Assembly (NCBI GenBank): GCA_935421135.1
Contig: OW285195.1
Span: forward strand, 8,284,701 to 8,348,700
Reading direction: 5' to 3'
DNA length: 64,000 bases
DNA from: Bugulina stolonifera
Lineage: Eukaryota > Bryozoa > Gymnolaemata > Cheilostomatida > Bugulidae
Position 1 is the stretch's first letter, and each line of letters opens with the position of its first letter. A model generated the notes under the pieces. That model was not told the DNA's origin, did no database searches, and saw only the letters and a program-made list of their open reading frames with translations. This document shows, one piece after another, positions 1 through 12,000 of the stretch. The position numbers and the translations under genes were made by a program.

Positions 1-850
1 TAGAGTACACACAGTACACACATTATTTATTGGCATTATACCATTTGTTATGATTAATAGATAGGATTGTCAAATAAAATTTGATTCAGTTTCTTCGATG
101 CACCAGTTTATTTGAGTCACAAAGCACTTGTCATCCAATAACTCAGAAAGCTGCTTAAGGAGACATTAGGCGTATTCGGATATTGCACCGTGCAAGCTTA
201 TAAATAGCAATCTGCGGCAATAACAATATATTTTATTCAATAATATAGCGCTAGCTATAACGCAAGGGCAAGGCAAGGCGTGCCTAGCAATAATAATATA
301 AAGTATATTCACTTAGCGAGGGGATTTCTCTTCAGAGCAAGCACTAGTCACGCCTGAACGCTCAAGTTGTATTCGGATAGTTAGACCAGTGCTATATGAA
401 CCAGTACAGTTTCCAAATACGCCTATTGTGCGTTGCATTTCAAAGTTTTGTTTCAAGCTGCTCATTTCCAACATATGCCAATAGAACTTAAAATTATTTC
501 AGTAGATAATTTGGGGCACTAAAGGTGGTAAAAATATTCAAGACATTATATTATATTGGTACACTCTTGTGTGTCTATATTACATTCTACATCTGAATTA
601 GCTTTAATACCATGCTCAGTTTGTTTATCAAAAAATATGTCGGAAAGCCGGTGTCTTTACAGTAGATTTAGTGACACAAAGTACTTAATCATTACATTTA
701 TTTGACAATCACAGATTAATAGATAAGGACCAACCACATGATTATACCAAATAGCTTAGAGCTTGGTGAGTTATTCCCTGTTAAAGGCTGTGGACCAGTA
801 ATAGCCTTAAGCGTTTCCTCAATTGGTACATTTGGTATTGAATAATTATA
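1..850. other. intergenic, no gene seen
   Basis: AT-rich sequence without a convincing exon on either strand. The last four bases before the LTR (ttat, 851-854) are its target-site duplication. Confidence 0.5.
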
Positions 851-1161
851 TTATTGTAATGGTACGCGCAGTCGTCTCTTACACCTGACACTCATTATTA
901 TGTGTGCTTACATGTATATACCTGCTTGCATTCTACATTGCTTAACCTCTATATCATTGTATATACTTGTATAATAATTACTAAGTCATTTAGTGACTTT
1001 TATACCCATGTAAAGAGGCTCGACCTCTCAGAATCGCTTGATATTCATTTTGTACATGAATTGGACGATTATAAGCAACTTTTGTATAACCCGACCTGTT
1101 TTGGGTCGGCCGTCGAGCTTCCGGCAGCCATGTTGTTGCGCAACTTCCGGACGACCCTATA

Positions 1162-1216
1162 GGACTAGTCACACGGGCACGAAAGTGCCAACGAAACGTG
1201 AAACGACAACTCCAAC
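1162..1216. repeat. Harbinger left terminal inverted repeat
   Basis: 55 bp, identical to the reverse complement of 5761-5815. Similarity continues weakly inward. Confidence 0.93.
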
Positions 1217-1307
1217 GAAATCGTTAAAGCTGAAACGTACATGTAGTTTCGTTGTCGTTTGCTCAGCATCAAACTGTGTTGGATCGGCAATATTTCGTTG
1301 GACTGTG

Positions 1308-1366
1308 ATTGGTCCGTGAAGCGAGTACTTGCCTGTAATTGGTTAATGCTGGCTGCTGTTGATTGG
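1308..1366 (-). promoter_or_regulatory. three inverted CCAAT boxes upstream of the Harbinger DNA-binding gene
   Basis: ATTGG (CCAAT on the other strand) occurs at 1308-1312, 1338-1342 and 1362-1366, just upstream of the start codon at 1420. Spacings of 30 and 24 bp are typical of NF-Y promoters. That these boxes drive the gene is an inference from position. Confidence 0.4.
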
Positions 1367-1419
1367 ACTATGAAGCAATGGCGGGGCGACTTCCTTAACG
1401 ACATTTGCTTAACTACAAG

Positions 1420-2555
1420 ATGGCGGACTTTGCATCAGACTTCATTAGCATCGTTAGAAGCAAATCTGTGCTGTACGACAAGTCAAATCCCAGTTATAAA
1501 GATACTGGTAGCGTGAAAAAAACAACTGGACTGATGTAGCTAGCGAGTATTATATAATCAGCAATGAACAGTTGAATGGTGAGAAATTAACCAGTCATTT
1601 TATATTATTTCAATATTCTATTGTAAACTATTATAACTGTACATCATGTTTCATTAATTTTTAAGTATCTTTTATGAAATAACTTGTCTTATTTTATCTG
1701 TCAGTGTTATACATTGATGCTGCATATTTCCTTTGGTCAGTTACGCTTAAATGAAAATTTTCATTTGTTCCAGATGTGACTGCTAGCAAAAAGTGGACTG
1801 GTTTGCGTGACACATTCGTGAGGGTTCAAAGGACTCACTTGGCTAGTTCAACGAGTGGGAGCTCACCAAAGCCACTCCCAAAATGGAGATATTATCAAGA
1901 TATGCTGTGGTATGCTGTATACCAAAAGAAACGTGTAGCTAGGTTAGTAGTTAAAAGTTTAAATTAACACTGAAACAAGACTGAGAAATGGGTATGTGTA
2001 ACACCTGAAAACAATTTTTCAATTGAATTCACCTATGTTGATATATTTATAAAATCACGCATACCTACATAAGGGAAAACTCACAATATGTGCTTAAATT
2101 AAAATGTTATTAAAATCTTGTATTGTTCACATTGTAGTCATTCAAGAACAAATATTCAAGTAGAGCAAGACCTAGAAGTAGATTCCTCTGCCTCTACATC
2201 CTCTGCTTCTACATCTTCCGCTGACCACTCTGCCACACCTAGTAAGAGTAGCACGCCAACTCCTCAGGCTCCACCTACTACCAACAAAAAGAAAAGAAAG
2301 CTGGATGCGAGAGATGAGGAGCTGAAAGAAATTAATAGGCAGATAGAGGCTGCTCTGAAGGAAGAGTCTGAAGAGAAAGGGGAAGAGTACCATGCTGCTA
2401 TGAGCTGGGCCAAGAGATACAAGCGGCTCAGCTCGTACCAGCAGCATGTATTCCGAACAGGGCTTGAAGAGCTTTTCTTCAAGGCCGAATTCCAGACACC
2501 TATAGATTACACAAACAATGACTTATATATCCCTCATTACACTACACTCGATTAA
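1420..2555 (+). CDS. Harbinger MADF/Myb-SANT-like DNA-binding protein
   Basis: Three exons, 1420-1507, 1774-1942 and 2138-2555, join in frame (phases 1 and 2, GT/AG) into a protein of 224 residues. Exon 1 opens MADFASDFISIV and continues to LYDKSNPSYKD, the start of a MADF domain. Exon 2 adds KKWTGLRDTFVRV and WRYYQDMLWY, its second and third helices with the conserved tryptophans. Exon 3 is a serine- and threonine-rich linker, then a basic stretch, then an acidic/basic helix ending in a BESS-like motif (YQQHVFRTGLEELF). In Harbinger elements this protein binds the element ends and helps the transposase enter the nucleus. It converges on the transposase gene. The start was chosen because it opens the domain in frame; an upstream non-coding exon cannot be excluded. 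Confidence 0.85.
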
Positions 2556-2656
2556 TTTTGACCTCATGTACTTCAATGTTATATTTTTGTTATTTTAATT
2601 AATATTTTGTTAAGTTTGGCTTTGCACAATACAATGTAACATTACATACCTTTTGT

Positions 2657-4618
2657 TTATCTTCTATTGACATGAGCAAGTTGCCATGGCACACTACCGC
2701 TGTCACTAGAGAAATAAGAGATGTAGGACCTTCGTATTCGATTGGCCTCTGCAGTTGCATGGCGAGATTGAGAAGGCCTAACACCGCCATCAAGTGTAGG
2801 GTTAGCTCTCCAGAAACCTTGTTGCACACTTCCATCACCACATACATAGTCACCGAAGCCACCTGGCATATACTTTGGATCACTAATAGTGCACAGGAAG
2901 TTGTGCAACACACACATAGCTTTCACCTGTACCTCAACCTTTTTGGGGGTGGCAATGATGGTCTTTAACAACAGACGCCATCGCTGAGCAAGAATTCCTA
3001 AATATTAAAACATTAAACACTACAATCTATGAAAGATATATTGCGCAGTTGTCATTGAATAATTAACAAATAAAGATTTCATGTCATGCTGCATTTATAC
3101 ACATTTATATACACATTTTGATAATGTATACAACATGTAATATTAATCAAATTAAATCAAATAAATCTTTTTTTAAACACAGTTTTACAAATGGGTACGC
3201 TGTTTGCAACATGACTGCTAAGAGGTACTTAGGCTAAAAACAGTTGGGAACCCCTGGTTTAAGGTCATATTATAAGATGTGCTCATTACCCTGTTATACA
3301 ACAGTGTGAGTTGTCAGCAGGGTATCGACTTACCAAAAGCATTTTCTACTACCCTTCTTGCTCTAGACAGTCTGTAGTTGAAGACTTTCTTCTCTGTACT
3401 GTCTAACTGTCTACCTGGTAATGGGCGCATGATGTAGTCCTTCAGAGGAAATGCCTCATCTCCAACAAACACATATGGTAGCTGTTGGCCACCCACATCT
3501 TTCGGTGGTGGTAAGTTGACACGTCCTATGACATACATGTACTACAGAATTAGCAAACTAAAATACTACAAAATTATTAAACAAAGTATTACTTAATCAT
3601 TGCGTAACTATAGCATAAGACTCCGAAACACTTGTATTACCTTGAGCAAGTGCTTGACCAAAGATGGAGGACTCCCAGACACCACCATCGCTTTGGCTGC
3701 CTGGCTGACCAACATCGATAACTAAAAACCGATAGTTGGCATCAACCACAGCCATCAACACGACACTCTCCCTCTGCTTATAGTTGAAATAAACAGAGCC
3801 ACCACAGCGAGGCTTTTGGATGGTGACATGCTTGCCATCTATGCTCCCCAAGCAAGTTGGGAAATTCCATCTTTCAAAGCTGCAAAAATCATATCTCAGT
3901 GCTCCAATAGTGAGCCTCCTTGTTACACTAACATAGTCAATCCTAACAAAATACATGATCCTAAAACTGAGATCTATCAATTAAATACATGTAATGCAGT
4001 TTTAGACTTTTGGTATAGCATTATTTGAAGCCCTCACTTTATACTGCAATATGTCAAGCCCGTTTAACCTCTCCTCCATTATAGTTCAACCACAAATCAC
4101 ATTCTCATCAGAGAAAAGATGACTTACCCTTTAGCCACCTGTTTCCAAGCATCTGGACCATTGGGATGCTGCAGGTATAAAGGCTGTAAGCAGGTGTAAA
4201 TTGCCTGACAAGTTTCCTGCACAATTCCTATCACTGTTGACTTGCCAAGTCGGTAGTGACAGGCTATGGTAGTTAGACTGGAGCCTTCAGCCAAATGGTG
4301 CAGTGTAACTGCCAGCTTTAGATCTGGCTTGATAGATGGCCTCATGTTAGTGTTGAGCTTGGTCAGACTAGGTGACACTAATCCTAGTAGGTAATCAAAA
4401 TTACCAACGGACATTCTAAAGTAGCTAAAAAACCTATCATTGTCTTGCCTTAATTCACTCACAAGGCTGGCAAATATTCCTAGACTAGCTCTTTGTTTGT
4501 TAATGGGATGCACCCAGTGCTTCCTTCTGGTCTGCATTCTTAATAGCAGAGCTTTTTTCTTCAAAAGAAGCAGAGCTATTCTTCTCTTTTTATTCATTTC
4601 TACAAAATAGCAGTCCAT
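2657..4618 (-). CDS. Harbinger-type DDE transposase (DDE_Tnp_4 family)
   Basis: Four exons, 4618-4128, 3879-3641, 3525-3334 and 2997-2657, join in frame with consensus splice sites into 420 residues, a usual length for the family. The N-terminal part has an HTH-like region (LTTIACHYRLGKSTV). The catalytic core is intact: D178 in GSIDGKH, D228 in PGSQSDGG and E304 in RRVVENAFG. It is followed by the diagnostic RWRLLL and VLHNFL motifs. The usual GDSGYPL-like motif reads GDEAFPL. The enzyme would cut and paste the element using the inverted repeats at 1162 and 5815. I see no frameshift or stop in the joined exons, so it may be active. Confidence 0.92.
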
Positions 4619-5760
4619 CAGGAATCAAGCAGTGAAACAGTTGAAGAAGATCATTAGAGTAGTCAGACTGAGTGAAAGGGACATGTAAAGGGAGAGAAAT
4701 AGATAAGTATAAATGTTGAAGAGAAGTTGGACATCGAGGTGGACAGCAACCATATACACAGTCCATATGTAGAAACTCCTGTGAAGTGAGTTTTGTTGAT
4801 ATAAAGTGACAGACAGTTCACCACCCTTTGTGTCTATGAGCAGCACAACTGATAAATGAGCTGATCACCACTAGATATCGGAATAGAAAGATATGTGACT
4901 TGAAAGTCAAAGTAATCTGACCACATGTACTTAACAAGGAGCTGATGTTACTAATGCACTACAAGACTGATTTGATCAGATGATGAGCGAGATTATATTA
5001 TTGATGTAAAACAACATTTCTATTTTAATCTTTTAGCATAAAATTATTATAAATTTTTAGCCCACAGTGAGTACCGGATTCCTAAGCAATCACCTGCATA
5101 ACATTTATATTATTCATATGAAAAAAATTTTTTAAATATTAATATATGTACATCCTACTTTTTAAGTTCGCTGAATAAAACACACAAGAGACAAGTAACC
5201 AGGGGAGGGAGGGAAGAATAGAATAGAATGTATAATCTAATGAATTGAAATGACTAGAGCGATAATGAAAAGTGATAGACAACAGTGATAATGTAGCAAG
5301 TGGTAAGCTATTAGAGATGATAGAACTTTCATATAAAACTTAATATTATAAGAAAGATGTAAAATAAAATTTAATGATCGATGCTAGTTTGGAAGGATGC
5401 TAGTTTGGAAGGCGGTGAAATGAAAGTGATCATAAATAAACCACTTTGTGTAGCTTATTTGGTTGCCGAAATGAGAACCATGTGAAACGAAACCCATTCC
5501 GAAAGGAGAATGTAAAAAGAGAGCTTTTTATTTAATATGCAGATTAGCTCAGTAGATTATATTTAATAAATCCGGAAAAAGTCTTGGTCTTCTGCAACTA
5601 CAATCATGTACAAGGTCATGTACTTAATAGCGGAAGTTGTATTGTTATTGTTTCGTAACAGGACCGCATAGAATGTAACGCTCGATTCTATTGATCTCAG
5701 TCACCGGAAAAATTCGTTATCGTCAGCCGTGTGACCAGCCTGTCGTTTCGGTAGGAATAA

Positions 5761-5815
5761 GTTGGAGTTGTCGTTTCACGTTTCGTTGGCACTTTCGTGC
5801 CCGTGTGACTAGTCC
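5761..5815. repeat. Harbinger right terminal inverted repeat
   Basis: 55 bp, the exact inverted partner of 1162-1216. It abuts the right half of the host LTR. Confidence 0.93.
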
Positions 5816-6192
5816 TTTAGTCGTCTTTTCCCGACACTACGTCGGGCGGAAGTCCTTATACTATATAAAGGCCACTGTTTCATTGTTTGTTGTCTCAGTC
5901 TTCACTTGGCTTTCAATAAAGACACATCTATACTTGATACAGAGACTTTCACTTCCTTTTGTCAGGTCATTCGCTTAGCGAACCGCCTACTAGGTCGGAT
6001 CACTCTCTTTCAACGTATAGTCTGAAGGTCAGACTTGGGACCAGATGGGTCGTCTCTGGTAGTTATTGGGCTACTGAGACCGCTCAATCTTTCATGTAAT
6101 GAGAAGGCCTAGCACCACTCATAGGCACTTCAGTTTTGGGTCGGTAGTCGTCCAAGGACGACTACACGAAATACCAGAAACCATTACATTAT

Positions 6193-6622
6193 CACTGCCT
6201 GGACACCTATCATACTTGGATACGTTATCCAGGGGCGGTGCACTACCCTCTGAAAACTACATGTGAATTGTGATTATCATTATATCAAGTCATACACATT
6301 GTAAGAATGGCATGCATGTCCCCCTATGCACCATTGGCTAGTAGTGGAGTAATAGTATTGAACAGAATATAAATACTATTCTAAACAGGAAGTTGTTTTG
6401 CTGCAATCTACATAGTACAAATATATTATACCCAATTGGGGTATTTCATGTTATGGAGTCTTGAATGCATGCATAGGCCTACATGTATTTAACAGCTAAG
6501 AGTCTACTGTTTGTTGCAAGATGCTACTATATTTCAAAATTGAACAAAACAGAAAAACAATTCCAATTCTGTCACAAATATGAAAATTACTACTGTCTAT
6601 TAAATAATTGCGACAAGTATGA
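6193..6622. other. intergenic, 3' flank of Cys-rich gene A
   Basis: No gene or repeat recognised. Confidence 0.4.
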
Positions 6623-7265
6623 TTAGTGTATGAGAGGGTCTCCTTCACAAGTAGAGCATCCAGGAATAACTTTACCATTTGTATCTGTGCTGAAGAAATC
6701 ATTGCAGTTGCAGTACGTGGCTGTACAGCGCTGGAAGTTGGGTGCATTGCATGTCATCAGGTCACAAGGGTTAAAGGGGCAGGATACTCTAAATATGCAG
6801 CTCTCGCATGCAGCAGCCTCACAACCGTTGTTAGATAGTATCATCGCCATGGCTACAATAATACATGTAAATCATAATCATGTTTAACCTAATGAGTTTG
6901 AAGTTTAGTTTAAGAACTCTGCAAACTATCACAACTATGAATGATCAGTTGCCTATAGTGTGCCCTCCAGTGTTTGACAACATTCTCTTCAGTGCAACTC
7001 AGAGATATGGCTAAGGTCACACCTAGGCAATGCTCTATCTTTACAGTGAAGTTTATTTGAAGGGTGTGAAATACACTGAATCTGCGTTCTCAAAATGCCA
7101 AACACTGAAAATTGCCCAAAGCTAGCAGTTCAATGTACCCTTTGAGTAGAATGTTCAAGGAATTTGTTTTGGTACCAATTTTGATTGTAATACTCAAGCT
7201 GACTGTCTGTTTAAAATGAGCCACAACTTACCTACTAACAAGCAAGTCCAGACTACTTTTCCCAT
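6623..7265 (-). CDS. small secreted cysteine-rich protein A
   Basis: Two exons, 7265-7232 (34 nt, ending in phase 1) and 6852-6623, give 87 residues. The first exon MGKVVWTCLLV plus the start of exon 2 forms a hydrophobic signal peptide. The mature part has at least eleven cysteines and aligns with proteins B to D (SCPFNPC against SCPINPC in C, then a C-x-C and a final C-x2-C). It is the most divergent member: the CGGC-YYF core reads CNCNDFF. A TATA-like element lies 83-90 bp upstream of the ATG. The family is not one I recognise; export and disulphide bonding are inferred from composition. Confidence 0.72.
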
Positions 7266-8779
7266 GATGAGTGTCTGACGGGTCCCAGAAACGTATTGAC
7301 TGACTGTTTTCAATGTGAGTTCTGGAGAACTGTACCCCCAGATTTGCCTTAAATAGCACTGTCACATGTTGCAAAACTATTGAGCCATCCAAATAAACCA
7401 TCAATGAATGGTCCAATAGTGCAGGTACATTTAAATAGATAGCGTTACAATGCACTGCAGTTCCTGCATTTGTCTGCTGATTTGCAAAAACAATAATCTA
7501 CTTTTAGTACCTATAAATAGCACTCTTCACCGTTTACACCAATTCAGGAAACATTATGTAGGCTTACGTTAAATTTAATGGATACAAGTCTAGTAAAATG
7601 TGCAATATGAAAGAATACACACGTATCTGCTGCGGTGGTAGAATCTTAAGCAAAACTCAGTCTAGCACCAGGGTGTAGATGGGCCTCTAAGATAGTGTAT
7701 GGGCAAAACCTCTAAATTTAGGTTGCACGATTAATTGCTATCTGGTTAACAATGTATGCTTATTGCAGTGTAGAAATTACTGCAATGGTACTGCAAATCT
7801 GATGCTAAGAAATCGCGATTATCTCATCTGATGGGAGAAACAAATTTCACAATCTATATGTTGGTAAATTGCAATGCAGGAGGAGGAACTGAAGAGGCTA
7901 TCTTACTGATAGCCAATGTCTTTACACCCTCAGTTAATTGCTTGTTTCATAGTAGGCTGCCCAGTCTGTTACCATGACGATTGCTTACAATGCGGATGCT
8001 GTTTATATATTTGTTGATTTAGCAGCAAAAAGCATTGTGAGTCGAAACAGAAAAATTTCTCATGTATTTTGGTACTCCTAAAGGAAATAAGTTACGTTAC
8101 ATACATGTAGAGTTGTTTACCCTATTAAGATGTGAGTGACCAAAGAGCAGACAAATCCTAAAACTTGTGGATTAATACTTTAGTCATCTGTTTGAAGGAG
8201 TTAATCATAGTTTATGAGTCTACATTGGCTTGAGCTTAAATCAGCGATGTTTAGCCTTGTATGTTGTCAAACAGAACTTCTCGCATCATTCATCTCATTG
8301 CCACTGTAACAATATAGTCCAAAAAAAATTGAACACTGAAAAGTGGCCTCAAATCTTCTACTTGGATTTCACACTTTTGTTTTTCCCCAAGAGGGAGCAA
8401 GTAAAGCCATACATTGTACTGCGGTATGCACCAGTGTACAAGAGTGCAACCATGTATACGCCATGCACACGAATTGACTAAACTACATAAGACTTTAGGA
8501 ACTTCTCAGAATCCAATAACCTTCTTCTAACTGTCAGATGTTCAACATAGTATCCCGATGACTGAGAGGGGACGGAAATAACAATAATACTATAAAAAGT
8601 ACTAGTCAACAGTACTATCTACATGTAATATAATTTATGCAGTGGTCTAACTAACTACCAGTTATGTATAATATGCTCCAATTTACAAACAATTAGTTGT
8701 TGGTGCACAGGAAGAGACAACTTCAAAAAGCGCCAAAATCATCTAAGAAAATATATTTACATTTTACGCCGGCATAAAT
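7266..8779. other. intergenic, no gene seen
   Basis: Apart from the gene A TATA-like box, no convincing exon. The stretch right of about 8780 is the source of a later duplication (see 16757-18563). Confidence 0.45.
7348..7355 (-). promoter_or_regulatory. TATA-like box of Cys-rich gene A
   Basis: TATTTAAG on the minus strand, 83-90 bp upstream of the start codon, matching the spacing in genes B to D. Confidence 0.45.
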
Positions 8780-9081
8780 AACAGGTATTCACATGTTGTA
8801 GAGTGTGTATATGTACAAGTTTACTAGTGCTTCACATCTGATATTGATATTTATATCTGCCGGTATTAATAGGGATCAAATACATAAAAAATAAAAATTT
8901 TGATTGTTTACAATCATATAATACCACAACAGAATGATTTAGGTATATGCTCTAACTAGTAAATTATTGCACCAACATGCAGTAGGTAATTGACCGCCAT
9001 CACTAATAATACGGAATAGATGCATGTCGTGTTGTTATAAAAACAAACGTCCAAATAAGCACCATTTAATGAGAAGTAAAA

Positions 9082-12000
9082 TCAGTTGACGGCATTCTTT
9101 AGTTTTCTGCACGTGAATTTTACATCTACTGGGAAAATAAGACTGTTAACTATTTTAACAACCCCACCAATTGTGAGGCAGACCACGAAATACAGTAGAG
9201 CTGTGTTCCATGTCCCAGAGAACTCCATCAATAAAGCTAAAATAGATAAAACAATTTTATGTTGTATTTAAACAAAAAACAACTCATTGTCTAATAATTA
9301 ACAAAATCTACTAACACTGGAAGCATACGGTGAGACGATTTAGACAGCTTACTTACGGGACACACCAAAGCTAAGAATGATGGCCAAGCTTTTGGCACCG
9401 TAAACCAATCCAGTTCCAACAGGAGCGATGTTTTTGTTGAATCTCTCTAACAGCACTACTGGAACTAAGCCAATTATGGAAGCAAAACAGATTCCTACAA
9501 ATAAAATTACACCGCATTCCACAGCAGGAAAAATACAAAAGTTCAGTATTCTCTGAAAGCTATCCCTGCACATTATTCTTTTATGAAATATACTTGCATC
9601 AAAACCTCCACCAATACTAATGATAAGTATATTAAATACGTGTACATCACCTAATATAATATTGTACATGTAAATACTTACAATGTAGGAAAAATACAAA
9701 CTACATACATGTAGTACGATGCAGTATGAAGGATTTAGTAAACACACTTAATCATTTAAAACTATTTGGTCTGCTAATCTAATTGGACAATCTAGATATG
9801 TACAATGTATGTGTGTTAGATTTTGTCCTGCGTAAATTGGTTAAAATAATTTTTGGCACATTCATCAGGATCACTGACAATTTTGGATTCTCACAAATGG
9901 AACTGATTTATTGCAATTTAAAGACTAAAAATTCAGACAAAAGCTTAAAAATCAAAATTAACTGTGTCATATTATGTCTGTGTTTAAGAAGGCATAAACT
10001 GTACTCACCAGATAGTAGACAGCATACATATAAAAACTCTACTCTAGGCCACAGCACCATAAGTAGTACACTAATGCCAGCACTGAAGGTGAAAATACCC
10101 AGTTGACAGAGAGCTGATATTATCTTTCTATTTGCCAGCATTCCATGTAACACTCTTCCTGGAATTTCTGTGACACCGTAAACCAGCATTGCTGTAGACA
10201 TCTGGCAATTGATACATTAGGAGTGTAAGAGATAATGTGCAACTGTTGAAAACTATCTATCATCAAAAAACCATTGATGAGTCCAGCATCATTTATGGTT
10301 CGTAGCTGTTTTAAAATTCAGAGAATCATAACCAAGCAAATTAGCGACCAAGATAAATAAACAGGAACTTTAGCAGTCCATAGAAGAAATGGAGTTACTA
10401 TCAATCGACCATGTGAGATATTTAATTTTTATTTTTATCAAAGTTGCCATTTATTTTTTATAGTAAATATCTTTAGAGTTTGTTACCGATAGCACAAGAT
10501 GCGTGATATTGCTCATCTTACATGGTATTTTTCAATGTCTAACTCTTCAGCATAGAGAGGAAGAACTGCAAACAGACTAGAATACCCCTGCATGCTGATG
10601 AAACTGGAAGTAAGCAAGAGGATAAACATCCTATTCCTGAGAAGTATGCTTAAAGTTTGCTTTAATGACTCTGGTTTGGCAGTCTCTTTGTTACCAGATG
10701 TGGAGTTGCCGGCACTTTCCTTCAAGCATAAAACATAGCGAATACCATAAAATGTGCATAATATTTATAATAAAACTTGGTGAAGCTTCCAAAAAAGAAA
10801 CTGATAGTTATATGAACAGCACCTAACATGTACATTCACATCTAAACATCCACATCCCTACAGAAATATAAATACACTTACCTCAAATATGAATACATTA
10901 ACATGTAAATGTTCTTCGTCACATCAATGCTGACTCAAAAGATACTTTCCAATCAGGTGATATTCATACAAACTTACTTGACGAAGGTCCATTTCAGAAG
11001 TTGCTAGAATTATTTCCCCCACACGTGGTAGCAGTTTGTCACTGTGCAGGCTCTTTCCATCTACTAGGTAGTACATGTATATTATCATGAGTATATATCA
11101 TGGTTTGAATAAATGTAACAGTTTAGTTTTTAAGTCTCGAATAGACAGATTGTAGAGAAACTGAAAGGCCTAAAGTAGCTAAACCTTCTAGAGCTGCCTC
11201 TAAGCTGCACTGATGTGATCCTCACACCAAAACAGCACACTGCATGCAGATTGAGTATATGATAGATAATACATACATGTACATTGTAAAATGTACATGT
11301 ATTGTCTATTGACATGACCTCGTACCTGCAGGCACTATACTTTGAGTTTCACTAGGTGTAAGGGGATATAACTCCTCAGTGTCACACTCCATTGCATTAT
11401 TACTTGTACTGGAAGCACCTCGTGTATGAGAGTATGATTTACCTTCCGTTTGATTGGAATTCCGATGTTGAGGCTCACCCTGTTTTTCCTTAGATAGTCT
11501 CCTAGAAGATATGATTTTATTTAGATCTTTTATAAATGGTGATAAAATCTTCTGATACTGAGCAATTAGCTAAAATTAATAACTATGTACAGAATATTGT
11601 ACTATTCTACGGTGCAACATAGTCATCATTCGATGCATTGTCAGTAAGAAATGCTTTCATAAGGCTGTCTAAAGTGACAACCTAGCATTATTGATATAAG
11701 TGTCAGCTTATCCTCACGGTGACAGAATTGCTCTTACTGCACAGGAAATGGTGTCCTTCTATAAAACTTCTTTAAACAATTCCGTTACGTACACTATAGT
11801 AGGCTATACTCTTGTGGTTGGCAAGTTAGTCAATTTTGTTTGACACTTACCAATATGACCGTGGTCTCAGAAACATAATGGGAACTAACAGCTGAACTTC
11901 CATCGCTGCGAAAACCATCAGAGTTTCTTGGTAGGAAAAATTATCAAACAGAGCTCTGCAAATTGGAGGCAGATACAGAGTTCCCAAACCTGCTCCAGAG

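Larger units (their letters stand above)
1162..5815. mobile_element. PIF/Harbinger-type DNA transposon, apparently complete
   Basis: The ends are a 55-bp perfect terminal inverted repeat (1162-1216 and 5761-5815), starting ggactagtcac and ending gtgactagtcc. Inside are two convergent spliced genes, the standard Harbinger pair: a MADF/Myb-like DNA-binding protein (+) and a DDE transposase (-). The element interrupts an LTR. The usual 3-bp target duplication is imperfect: tat or ata on the left against tta or ttt on the right, depending on where the end is placed. Identical inverted repeats and two open reading frames suggest a young insertion. Internal stretches 2556-2656 and 4619-5760 hold no coding sequence that I recognise. 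Confidence 0.92.
855..6188 (+). mobile_element. solo LTR of an LTR retrotransposon, split by a Harbinger transposon
   Basis: The element begins tgtaatgg (855-862) and ends ccattaca (6181-6188), an inverted terminal pair in the TG...CA style of LTRs. It is flanked by the same 4-bp target duplication, ttat, at 851-854 and 6189-6192. Without the nested transposon it is about 0.68 kb. Its right part has a TATA box (tatataaa, 5862-5869) and, 53 bp further on, a polyadenylation signal (aataaa, 5915-5920), the U3-R-U5 layout of an LTR with a very short R. A diverged relative at about 24.1-24.8 kb has the same signals at the same spacing. No gag or pol is seen, so this is a solo LTR. Confidence 0.85.

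Noticed and set aside
902..1162. 86-residue open frame in the left LTR part
   Set aside because: Lies wholly inside the LTR, has low-complexity tyrosine/cysteine-rich content and no domain, and ends at the transposon border by chance.
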